Source: Lamellibrachia columna (lineage: Eukaryota > Annelida > Polychaeta > Sabellida > Siboglinidae). Taken from it: a stretch of DNA of 64,000 bases. The DNA lies in NCBI GenBank assembly GCA_963662155.1, contig OY759274.1:46299565-46363564 (forward strand), written 5' to 3'. Of this stretch, positions 36,466 through 47,100 are shown one piece after another. Every line of letters begins with the position of its first letter. Within the stretch, counting starts at the first letter, position 1. Position numbers and translations under genes: made by a program. The notes under the pieces were generated by a model. The model saw nothing but the letters and a program-made list of their open reading frames with translations, ran no database searches and was not told the origin of the DNA.

Positions 36466-36830
36466 TTGGTACAGATGATGATGGTGAAACAGTTAAAATG
36501 CCTTGGCTTATAAAGATTAATTATTTCCTAAGCTAAACTACCAGTATATTTGATATGTTGTGGCATAATAATGATGTGTGTAGCTGTGATATCCCTGTTC
36601 CAGGTTGTATTTCCCGGTGGTAGAAGTCACTGTTTTTAGTCAATGTTTAGTCTTGGTTTTAGACGTTCTAGTTAGCCTTATTTCTTTGGTAATTGTTTTT
36701 CTATGTGAATAAACTGTTGATATATTTTATGTTGGTCTCAATATAAATGAAATTGTGTGTAGTGACATGCAAGATGGTGCAGGTAACATTTTGTTGACAG
36801 AAGTGGGATATGGATAAGAAGGCATTCACA
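36466..36830. other. Non-coding stretch with a candidate poly(A) signal
   Basis: AATAAA at 36708-36713 is followed about 45 bp later by a GT-rich tract (TTGTGTGTAGTG), the usual arrangement of an animal 3' end. It would suit a plus-strand transposase transcript. Nothing else is recognisable. Confidence 0.35.
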
Positions 36831-37064
36831 TCATTCAGTTATTAATATTTTAGTGGGAATTGTTGTAGTTTTCCAGGTTGTTTTTCGACCTGCTGCATAC
36901 TGTGGGTGCCTCACAATTTGTCTATATCAGACTATCAGTACACTCACCTGTGTCAGGTCAATCTCCATAGCTAAACTTTCCATCAATTCAATTCGGTTCA
37001 GAATAGACATCACAGATCCTTCCCACATCGCAGGATGGGATTACTTGTCTTGCCTTTCCTGAGC
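36831..37064 (-). pseudogene. Exon-like minus-strand segments with splice-like borders
   Basis: On the minus strand, TATTTCAG (AG at 37066-37065) leads into a 117-bp segment, 37064-36948, ending CACAG before GTGAGT (36947-36942). This is one of the best acceptor/donor pairs in the block. One frame is open apart from a single stop at the eighth codon and reads AMWEGSVMSILNR then IELMESLAMEIDLTQ, which looks helical. After a 48-bp gap ending CACCCACAG, a segment 36899-36831 in the same phase reads YAAGRKTTWKTTTIPTK and ends in TGA. I do not recognise the protein. A second, convergent gene of the outer transposon, or a captured host exon, are both possible; a chance match is not excluded. Confidence 0.25.
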
Positions 37065-37230
37065 CTGAAATATAATTTGTCAGGGTTAGTTGATAGCACT
37101 AATTCCATAATTACCATAATAGTTGCAAAACTGTGAACATTACATATACTGTCAGTAGTTAATTATTGTTATTTAAATGATTACATTGCACCAAACAACA
37201 AGGTGTTGTGGTGTGCTACAGAGAGGGGTG

Positions 37231-37340
37231 ATTACAAGTACGAATATTAATGTAATCATGATTACAGTAATTATTGCAATCACAATTACTAATGTAGTCA
37301 TGATTACAATCATTATTACAATCACGATTACGGTAACATT
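37231..37340 (+). repeat. Degenerate 12-bp repeat with a 16-bp palindrome
   Basis: Units such as ATTACAATCATT and ATTACAATCACG repeat imperfectly about nine times. TGTAATCATGATTACA at 37251-37266 is a perfect palindrome. The low complexity of this segment gives ILE/THR/VAL-rich false open frames. Confidence 0.8.
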
Positions 37341-37345
37341 TAAGA

Positions 37346-37361
37346 ATATATATATATATAT
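37346..37361 (+). repeat. (AT)8 microsatellite
   Basis: A short pure AT alternation directly follows the 12-bp repeats. Confidence 0.95.
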
Positions 37362-37610
37362 TCACATAATGAATTAAATAAACCCTCATGTTATTATTGT
37401 CATCAATGTTATTCAACACAAAATCAAACACAATATTAAAATACAGTCATGGTACACTTCATTAGATTAGATACAAAATAAAGAGAAAAGCCTACTTGCA
37501 TTGCCATTGTAGTTCGGACCTCGCCCTCGGGCTAGGTAAAAGAAATATGCAGAAAAAATATGATTATTAAAATGGCAATGATATTATGATTCGATAATTG
37601 AATTACTGAC

Positions 37611-37766
37611 CTGCTAGCTGTAGGGCGAATCAATGAGTCGGCACGCAAATCATGCAATGACAGCAGACCAACATCTAGCACCGCTCTGTTTGTGCATATC
37701 AATACAAAATCATCGTCTTCGCCTTCGTACGATGATGCAAGCACCAACGCGGTCGGGCACACGGTG
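37611..37766 (-). pseudogene. Exon-like minus-strand open segment of unknown identity
   Basis: On the minus strand this 156-bp segment lies between CTATGCAG (AG at 37768-37767) and GCTAGCAG followed by GTCAGT (37610-37605), so both ends look like splice sites. Its open frame contains TALVLASSYEGEDDDFVLIC and LLSLHDLRADSLIRPTAS, rich in Leu and acidic residues, with no repeat content. I do not recognise the family. It could be an upstream exon of the minus-strand model at 36831-37064, but the phases do not join cleanly without a stop, so any such gene is broken. Confidence 0.25.
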
Positions 37767-38447
37767 CTGCATAGCCATAACCATAGCCTATAGCCCTAGG
37801 CATGGTAGCTTCCTCGGCGCAGCATGATGACTCAACGTAAACGTGCGCAGACATCGGGACGCAATTTCCACAGGTTCAACACATTACCTAATCGTCGACA
37901 GTCAAAGCGCTGTTGTAATTTTTCCTGAATCCAACGTCATCAAAGTCAAAGCCTGCAGGCGAAGCCGACCTGGAGTCTGGAGCGTGACTCGCACACTCGG
38001 TGACACTTTACGACTGTCAACGGTTGTTTCCGTGTGGCCTGTCGAACTAGACTCTTCGTCTGTGGTTTCCATTTCTCCAAAGATAGACAACTATTACGGA
38101 AGTTCAGTAAACCACTAATCGCTAGTAGCAGATCTGGTAAAACTGTCACAAGCGATGCATCCATCTTGTCAACAAGTAAAAAATAGTTCCGGTATTCCGT
38201 TATCGCATATTCTCGTTGGTTAGCGTCTCGTGTGTTCGAGAAGTGTGGCGTTTTCCACGATTTTTTGCGTGTTTTGTTGTAATTTCTTCAACTTTTTTTA
38301 TTTGGAACGAACAAAAACGCTATTTTGTTGACGTGTGTAAACACTTGTATATATAACAGAGACCCATATCTTTTTTTTCGCTCCAGAATGTCTATTTACG
38401 AAATAAATCGCAAAAAATCGAAAATTTACATTGATTAGATATACGCG
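37767..38447. other. CpG-richer stretch inside the right end, possible 5' exon region on the minus strand
   Basis: From about 37800 to 38165 the sequence is richer in GC and CpG than its surroundings. On the minus strand, ATG codons at 38164 and 38090 open frames of 72 and 62 codons; one begins METTDEESSST. A further frame reads AGFDFDDVGFRKNYNSALT just before TTAG and GTAATG near 37887, a donor-like site. No domain is recognised. It may be the start of a convergent minus-strand gene of the transposon. From 38166 to 38447 it is AT-rich and non-coding. Confidence 0.25.
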
Positions 38448-38633
38448 ACTCAAACCACTCGTTTCGACAACAAGATGGCGATACGCAGTGATGTATTTTG
38501 TCGATTTTTGTCTCGAACAAAATCAGTTTTTCAGTTTATCTCATAAATTAGCAGGTATCTGTCACCATTAATGCATAGTTAGATAATATATATTTAAATA
38601 TACGGCATAACACAAAATTGCTTCAGTTCCCCT
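38448..38633 (-). repeat. Right terminal/subterminal inverted repeat
   Basis: Read inward on the minus strand it starts AGGGGAACTGAAGCA and carries CGCCATCTTG (38480-38471) and GAGTGGTTTGAGT (38460-38448). These mirror the left end motifs at nearly equal distances. The sequence between the motifs is diverged. CGCCATCTTG fits the YY1-type core, as on the left. Confidence 0.75.
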
Positions 38634-38637
38634 TTAA
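38634..38637. repeat. Right TTAA target-site duplication
   Basis: This is the second copy of the TTAA at 31415-31418. The satellite monomer continues from position 28 directly after it (TGTCAACTAGTTCATC), and the next full monomer starts at 38654. Confidence 0.93.
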
Positions 38638-38653
38638 TGTCAACTAGTTCATC

Positions 38654-40754
38654 TAGCGTCTACTCGACAACGACTATTAATGTCAACTAGTTCGTGTAGT
38701 GTCTACTCGACAACGACTATTAATGTCAACTAGTTCGTCTAGCGTCTACTCGACAAAGACTATTAAGGTCAACTAGTTCGTGTAGCGTCTACTCGGCAAC
38801 GACTATTAATGTCAACTAGTTCGTCTATCCTCTACTCGACAACTACTATTAATGTCAACTAGTTCGTATAGTGTCTACTCGACAACGACAATTAATGTCA
38901 ACTAGTTCGTCTAGCGTGTACTCGTCAACGACTATTAATGTCAACTAGTTCGTCTAGCGTGTACTCGACAACTACTATTAATGTCAACTAGTTCGTCTCG
39001 CGTCTATTCGACAACGACTATTAATATCAACTGTTTCGTCTCGCATGCACTCGACAACGACTATTAATGTCAACTAGTTCGTCTAGCGTCTACTCGACAA
39101 CTACTATTAATGTCAATTAGTTCGTCTAGCGTCTACTCGACAACGACTGTTAATGTCAACTAGTTCGTCTCGCGGCTACTCGACAACGACTACTAATGTT
39201 AACTAGTTCGTCTAGCGTCTACTCGACAACGACTATTAATGTCAACTAGTTCGTCTAGCGTCTACTCGACAACGACTATTAATGTCAACTAGTTCGTCTA
39301 TCCTCTACTCGACAACGACTATTAATGTAAACTAGTTCGTCTAGCCTCTACTCGACAACGACTATTAATGTCAACTAGTTCGTCTAGCGTCTACTCGACA
39401 ACGACTATTAATATCAACTAGTTCGACTAGCTTCTACTCGACAACGACTATTAATGTCAATTAGTTCGTCTAGCGTCTACTCGTCAACGACTATTAATGT
39501 CAACTAGTTCTTCTCGCGTCTAGTCGACAAATACTATTAATGTCAAATAGTTCGTCTATAGTCTACTCGTCAACGACTATTAATTTCAACTATTTCGTCT
39601 TGTGTCTACTCGACAGCTACTATTAATGTCAATTAGTTCGTCTAGCGTCTACTCGACAACGACTGTTAATGTCAACTAGCTCGTCTAGCGGCTACTCGAC
39701 AACGACTGTTAATGTCAACTAGTTCGTCTAGAGGCTACTAGACAACGACTGTTAATGTCAACTAGTTCGTCTAGCGGCTACTCGACAACGACTGTTAATG
39801 CCAACTAGTTCGTCTAGCGTCTATTCGACAACGACTATTAATGTCAACTAGTTCGTCTAACTTCTACTCGACAACGACTATTAATGTCAACTAGTTCGTC
39901 TAGCGTCTACTCGACAACGACTATTAATATCAACTAGTTCGTCTAGCGTCTACTCGACAATGACTATTAATGTCAACTAGTTCGTCTAGAGTCTACTCGT
40001 AAACGACTATTAATGTCATCTAGTTCGTCTAACGTCTACTCGTCAACGACTATTAATGACAACTAGTTCGTCTAGCGTCTACTCGACAACGACCATTAAT
40101 GTTAACTAATTCGTCTAGCGTCTACTCGTCAACGACTATTAATGTCAACTAGTTCATCTAGCGTCTACTCGACAACGACTATTAATGTCAACTAGTTCGT
40201 GTAGTGTCTACTCGAAAACGACAATTAATGTCAACTAGTTCGTCTAGCAACTACTCGACAACGACTATTAATGTCAACTAGTTCGTGTAGCGTCTACTCG
40301 GCAACGACTATTAATGTCAACTAGTTCGTCTATCCTCTACTCGACAACTACTATTAGTATCAACTAGTTCGTCTCGCGTCTACTCGACAACGACTATTAA
40401 TGTCAACTAGTTCGTGTAGTTTCTACTCGACAACGACTATTAATGTCAACTAGTTGATCTAGCGTCTACTCGACAACTACTATTAATGTTAACTAGTTCG
40501 TCTCGCGTCTACTCGACAACGACTATTATTGTCAAATAGTTCGTCTCGCGTCCACTCGACAACGACTATTAATATCAAATAGTTCGTCTAGCGACTACTC
40601 GACAACTACTATAAATTTCAACTAGTTCGTGTAGCGTCTACTCGACAACGACTGTTAATGTCAACTAGTTCGTCTAGCGCCTACTCGACAACGACTATTA
40701 ATGTCAACTAGTTCTTCTATCCTCTACTCGACAACGACTATTAATGTCAACTAG
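38654..40754 (+). repeat. Satellite block homologous to 28854-30955
   Basis: The same order of variant monomers occurs at an offset of 9,800 bp (9,799 after the extra base at 30320). Subtracting the 7,219 bp added by the transposon and its duplicated TTAA leaves 2,581 bp, which is 60 monomers plus that extra base. The two blocks were therefore adjacent 60-monomer tandem copies before insertion. They part near 30955/40754. Confidence 0.8.
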
Positions 40755-41104
40755 TTCGTCTAGCGTCTACTCGACAACGATTATTAATGTCAACTAGTTC
40801 GTCTACCGTCTACTCGACAATGACTATTAATATCAACTAGTTCGTCTAGCGTCTACTCGAAAACTAGTATTAATGTCAACTAGTTCGTCTCGCGTCTACT
40901 CGTCAATGACTATTAATGTCAACTAGTTCGTCTAGCCTCTACTCGACAACGACTATTAATGTCAACTAGTTCGTCTAGCGTCTACTCGACATAGACTATT
41001 AATGTCAACTAGTTCGTGGAGCGTCTACTCGGCAACGACTATTAATGTCAACTAGTTCGTCTATCCTCTACTCGACAACTACTATTAATGTCAACTAGTT
41101 CGTA

Positions 41105-44100
41105 TAGTGTCTACTCGACAACGACAATTAATGTCAACTAGTTCGTCTAGCGTGTACTCGTCAACGACTATTAATGTCAACTAGTTCGTCTAGCGCCTAC
41201 TCGACAACGACTATTAATGTCAACTAGTTCTTCTATCCTCTACTCGAAAACGACTATTAATGTCAACTAGTTCGTCTAGCGTCTACTCGACAACGATTAT
41301 TAATGTCAACTAGTTCGTCTACCGTCTACTCGACAACGACTATTAATATCAACTAGTTCGTCTAGCGTCTACTCGAAAACTGGTATTAATGTCAACTAGT
41401 TCGTCTCGCGTCTACTCGTCAATGACTATTAATGTCAACTAGTTCGTCTAGCCTCTACTCGACAACGACTATTAATGTCAACTAGTTCGTCTAGCATCTA
41501 CTCGACAAAGACTATTAATGTCAACTAGTTCGTGGAGCGTCTACTCGGCAACGACTATTAATGTCAACTAGTTCGTCTATCCTCTACTCGACAACTACTA
41601 TTAATGTCAACTAGTTCGTATAGTGTCTACTCGACAACGACAATTAATGTCAACTAGTTCGTCTCGCATCCACTCGACAACGACTATTAATGTCAACTAG
41701 TTCGTCTAGCGTCTACTCGACAACTACTATTAATGTCAATTAGTTCGTCTAGCGTCTACTCGACAACGACTGTTAATGTCAACTAGTTCGTCTCGCTGCT
41801 ACTCGACAACGACTACTAATGTTAACTAGTTCGTCTAGCGTCTACTCGACAACGACTATTAATGTCAACTAGTTCGTCTATCCTCTACTCGACAACGACT
41901 ATTAATGTAAACTAGTTCGTCTAGCCTCTACTCGACAACGACTATTAATGTCAACTAGTTCGTCTAGCGTCTACTCGACAACGACTATTAATATCAACTA
42001 GTTCGTCTAGCGTCTACTCGGCAACGACTATTAATGTCAACTAGTTCGTCTAGCGTCTACTCGTCAACGACTATTAATGTCAACTAGTTCGTCTAGCGTC
42101 TACTCGACAACGACTATTAATGTTAACTAATTCGTCTAGCGTCTACTCGTCAACGACTATTAATGTCAACTTGTTCATCTAGCGTCTACTCGACAACGAC
42201 TATTAATGTCAACTAGTTCGTGTAGTGTCTACTCGAAAACGACAATTAATGTCAACTAGTTCGTCTAGCAACTACTCGACAACGACTATTAATGTCAACT
42301 AGTTCGTGTAGCGTCTACTCGGCAACGACTATTAATGTCAACTAGTTCGTCTATCCTCTACTCGACAACTACTATTAGTATCAACTAGTTCGTCTCGTGT
42401 CTACTCGACAACGACTATTAATGTCAACTAGTTCGTGTAGTTTCTACTCGACAACGACTATTAATGTCAACTAGTTGATCTAGCGTCTACTCGACAACTA
42501 CTATTAATGTCAACTAGTTCGTCTCGCGTCTACTCGACAACGACTATTAATGTCAACTAGTTCTTCTCGCGTCTAGTCGACAAATACTATTAATGTCAAA
42601 TAGTTCGTCTAGCGTCTACTCGTCAACGACTATTAATTTCAACTATTTCGTCTTGTGTCTACTCGACAGCTACTATTAATGTCAATTAGTTCGTCTAGCG
42701 TCTACTCGACAACGACTGTTAATGTCAACTAGCTCGTCTAGCGGCTACTCGACAACGACTGTTAATGTCAACTAGTTCGTCTAGAGGCTACTAGACAACG
42801 ACTGTTAATGTCAACTAGTTCGTCTAGCGCCTACTCAACAACGACTGTTAATGCCAACTAGTTCGTCTAGCGTCTATTCGACAACGACTATTAATGTCAA
42901 CTAGTTCGTCTAACTTCTACTCGACAACGACTATTAATGTCAACTAGTTCGTCTAGCGTCTACTCGACAACGACTATTAATATCAACTAGTTCGTCTAGC
43001 GTCTACTCGACAATGACTATTAATGTCAACTAGTTCGTCTAGAGTCTACTCGTTAACGACTATTAATGTCATCTAGTTCGTCTAACGTCTACTCGTCAAC
43101 GACTATTAATGACAACTAGTTCGTCTAGCGTCTACTCGACAACGACCATTAATGTTAACTAATTCGTCTAGCGTCTACTCGTCAACGACTATTAATGTCA
43201 ACTAGTTCATCTAGCGTCTACTCGACAACGACTATTAATGTCAACTAGTTCGTGTAGTGTCTACTCGAAAACGACAATTAATGTCAACTAGTTCGTCTAG
43301 CAACTACTCGACAACGACTATTAATGTCAACTAGTTCGTGTATGGTCTACTCGGCAACGACTATTAATGTCAACTAGTTCGTCTATCCTCTACACGACAA
43401 CTACTATTAGTATCAACTAGTTCGTCTCGCGTCTACTCGACAACGACTATTAATGTCAACTAGTTCGTGTAGTTTCTACTCGACAACGACTATTAATGTC
43501 AACTAGTTGATCTAGCGTCTACTCAACAACTACTATTAATGGTAACTAGTTCGTCTCGCGTCTACTCGACAACGACTATTATTGTCAAATAGTTCGTCTC
43601 GCGTCCACTCGACAACGACTATTAATATCAAATAGTTCGTCTAGCGTCTACTCGACAACTACTATAAATTTCAACTAGTTCGTGTAGCGTCTACTCGACA
43701 ACGACTATTAATGTCAACTATTTCGTCTAGCGCCTACTCGACAACGACTATTAATGTCAACTAGTTCTTCTATCCTCTACTCGACAACGACTATTAATGT
43801 CAACTAGTTCGTCTAGCGTCTACTCGACAACGAATATTAATGTCAACTAGTTCGACTACCGTCTACTCGACAACGACTATTAATATCAACTAGTTCGTCT
43901 AGCGTCTACTCGAAAACTAGTATTAATGTCAACTAGTTCGTCTCGAGTCTACTCGTCAATGACTATTAATGTCAACTAGTTCGTCTAGCCTCTACTCGAC
44001 AACGAATATTAATGTCAACTAGTTCGTCTAGCGTCTACTCGACAAAGACTATTAATGTCAACTAGTTCGTGGAGCGTCTACTCGGCAACGACTATTAATG

Positions 44101-47100
44101 TCAACTAGTTCGTCTATCCTCTACTCGACAACTACTATTAATGTCAACTAGTTCGTATAGTGTCTACTCGACAACGACAATTAATGTCAACTAGTTCGTC
44201 TAGCGTGTACTCGTCAACGACTATTAATGTCAACTAGTTCGTCTAGCGTGTACTCGACAACTTCTATTAATGTCAACTAGTTCGTCTCGCGTCTACTCGA
44301 CAACGACTATTAATATGAACTGTTTCGTCTCGCATCCACTCGACAACGACTATTAATGTCAACTAGTTCGTCTAGCGTCTACTTGACAACTACTATTAAT
44401 GTCAATTAGTTCGTCTTGCGTCTACTCGACAACGACTGTTAATGTCAACTAGTTCGTCTCGCTGCTACTCGACAACGACTACTAATGTTAACTAGTTCGT
44501 CTAGCGTCTACTCGACAACGACTATTAATGTCAACTAGTTCGTCTATCCTCTACTCGACAACGACTATTAATGTAAACTAGTTCGTCTAGCCTCTACTCG
44601 ACGACGACTATTAATGTCAACTAGTTCGTCTAGCGTCTACTCGACAACGACTATTAATATCAACTAGTTCGTCTAGCGTCTACTCGGCAACGACTATTAA
44701 TGTCAACTAGTTCGTCTAGCGTCTACTCGTCAACGACTATTAATGTCAACTAGTTCGTCTAGCGTCTACTCGACAACGACTATTAATGTTAACTAATTCG
44801 TCTAGCGTCTACTCGTCAACGACTATTAATGTCAACTTGTTCATCTAGCGTCTACTCGACAACGACTATTAATGTCAACTAGTTCGTGTAGTGTCTACTC
44901 GAAAACGACAATTAATGTCAACTAGTTCGTCTAGCAACTACTCGACAACGAATATTAATGTCAACTAGTTCGTGTAGCGTCTACTCGGCAACGACTATTA
45001 ATGTCAACTAGTTCGTCTATCCTCTACTCGACAACTACTATTAGTATCAACTAGTTCGTCTCGTGTCTTCTCGACAACGACTATTAATGTCAACTAGTTC
45101 GTGTAGTTTCTACTCGACAACGACTATTAATGTCAACTAGTTGATCTAGCGTCTACTCGACAACTACTATTAATGTTAACTAGTTCGTCTCGCGTCTACT
45201 CGACAACGACTATTATTGTCAAATAGTTCGTCTCGCGTCTACTCGACAACGACTATTAATGTTAACTAATTCGTCTAGCGTCTACTCGTCAACGACTATT
45301 AATGTCAACTAGTTCATCTAGCGTCTACTCGACAACGACTATTAATGTCAACTAGTTCGTGTAGTGTCTACTCGAAAACGACAATTAATGTCAACTAGTT
45401 CGTCTAGCAACTACTCGACAACGACTATTAATGTCAACTAGTTCGTGTAGCGTCTACTCGGCAACGACTATTAATGTCAACTAGTTCGTCTATCCTCTAC
45501 ACGACAACTACTATTAGTATCAACTAGTTCGTCTCGCGTCTACTCGACAACGACTATTAATGTCAACTAGTTCGTGTAGTTTCTACTCGACAACGACTAT
45601 TAATGTCAACTAGTTGATCTAGCGTCTACTCGACAATTACTATTAATGTTAACTAGTTCGTCTCGCGTCTACTCGACAACGACTATTATTGTCAAATAGT
45701 TCGTCTCGCGTCCACTCGACAACGACTATTAATATCAAATAGTTCGTCTAGCGTCTACTCGACAACTACTATAAATTTCAACTAGTTCGTGTAGCGTCTA
45801 CTCGACAACGACTATTAATGTCAACTAGTTCGTCTAGCGCCTACTCGACAACGACTATTAATGTCAACTAGTTCTTCTATCCTCTACTCGACAACGACTA
45901 TTAATGTCAACTAGTTCGTCTAGCGTCTACTCGACAACGATTATTAATGTCAACTAGTTCGTCTACCGTCTACCCGACAACGACTATTAATATCAACTAG
46001 TTCGTCTAGCGTCTACTCGAAAACTAGTATTAATGTCAACTAGTTCGTCTCGAGTCTACTCGTCAATGACTATTAATGTCAACTAGTTCGTCTAGCCTCT
46101 ACTCGACAACGACTATTAATGTCAACTAGTTCGTCTAGCGTCTACTCGACAAAGACTATTAATGTCAACTAGTTCGTGGAGCGTCTACTCGGCAACGACT
46201 ATTAATGTCAACTAGTTCGTCTATCCTCTACTCGACAACTACTATTAATGTCAACTAGTTCGTATAGTGTCTACTCGACAACGACAATTAATGTCAACTA
46301 GTTCGTCTAGCGTGTACTCGTCAACGACTATTAATGTCAACTAGTTCGTCTAGCGTGTACTCGACAACTTCTATTAATGTCAACTAGTTCGTCTCGCGTC
46401 TACTCGACAACGACTATTAATATGAACTGTTTCGTCTCGCATCCACTCGACAACGACTATTAATGTCAACTAGTTCGTCTAGCGTCTACTCGACAACTAC
46501 TATTAATGTCAATTAGTTCGTCTTGCGTCTACTCGACAACGGCTGTTAATGTCAACTAGTTCGTCTCGCTGCTACTCGACAACGACTACTAATGTTAACT
46601 AGTTCGTCTAGCGTCTACTCGACAACGACTATTAATGTCAACTAGTTCGTCTATCCTCTACTCGACCACGACTATTAATGTAAACTAGTTCGTCTAGCCT
46701 CTACTCGACAACGACTATTAATGTCAACTAGTTCGTCTAGCGTCTACTCGACAACGACTATTAATATCAACTAGTTCGTCTAGCGTCTACTCGGCAACGA
46801 CTATTAATGTCAACTAGTTCGTCTAGCGTCTACTCGTCAACGACTATTAATGTCAACTAGTTCGTCTAGCGTCTACTCGACAACGACTATTAATGTTAAC
46901 TAATTCGTCTAGCGTCTACTCGTCAACGACTATTAATGTCAACTTGTTCATCTAGCGTCTACTCGACAACGACTATTAATGTCAACTAGTTCGTGTAGTG
47001 TCTACTCGAAAACGACAATTAATGTCAACTAGTTCGTCTAGCAACTACTCGACAACGAATATTAATGTCAACTAGTTCGTGTAGCGTCTACTCGGCAACG

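Larger units (their letters stand above)
37065..37610. other. Non-coding AT-rich stretch with short repeats
   Basis: It holds a run of ATTACAAT-type 12-bp repeats (about 37231-37340), an (AT)n tract at 37346-37361, and AT-rich sequence without a believable gene. Short open frames on both strands across it are driven by the repeats. Confidence 0.5.
31419..38633 (+). mobile_element. Kolobok/T2-like DNA transposon, 7,215 bp, decayed and carrying a nested hAT element
   Basis: This block is everything between the two TTAA copies and has no satellite in it. The left end reads AGGGGGGGTGAAGCA and the right end, on the minus strand, AGGGGAACTGAAGCA. Further in, both carry CGCCATNTTG (143 and 153 bp from the ends) and the identical 13-mer GAGTGGTTTGAGT (175 and 173 bp from the ends), so the inverted repeats are long but diverged. 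Kolobok elements, including the Xenopus T2 family, are known for TTAA duplications, AGG-type termini and THAP-containing transposases. A broken THAP domain lies just inside the left end. piggyBac also uses TTAA, but its usual CCY-type ends and lack of a THAP domain fit less well. The orientation given follows the THAP remnant. The transposase is disabled by frameshifts, so mobility would require another copy. Confidence 0.75.

Noticed and set aside
36038..36513. Several open frames on both strands over the 50-bp minisatellite
   Set aside because: They are products of the tandem repeat, with repeated LLSV/SSVL motifs and no family resemblance.
37177..37431. ILE/THR/VAL-rich and ASN/CYS-rich open frames
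   Set aside because: They are translations of the ATTACAAT repeats and the AT microsatellite.
31419..38633. piggyBac element
   Set aside because: TTAA duplication fits, but the AGGGG ends and the THAP-like sequence fit Kolobok/T2 better. No piggyBac-type transposase frame was seen.
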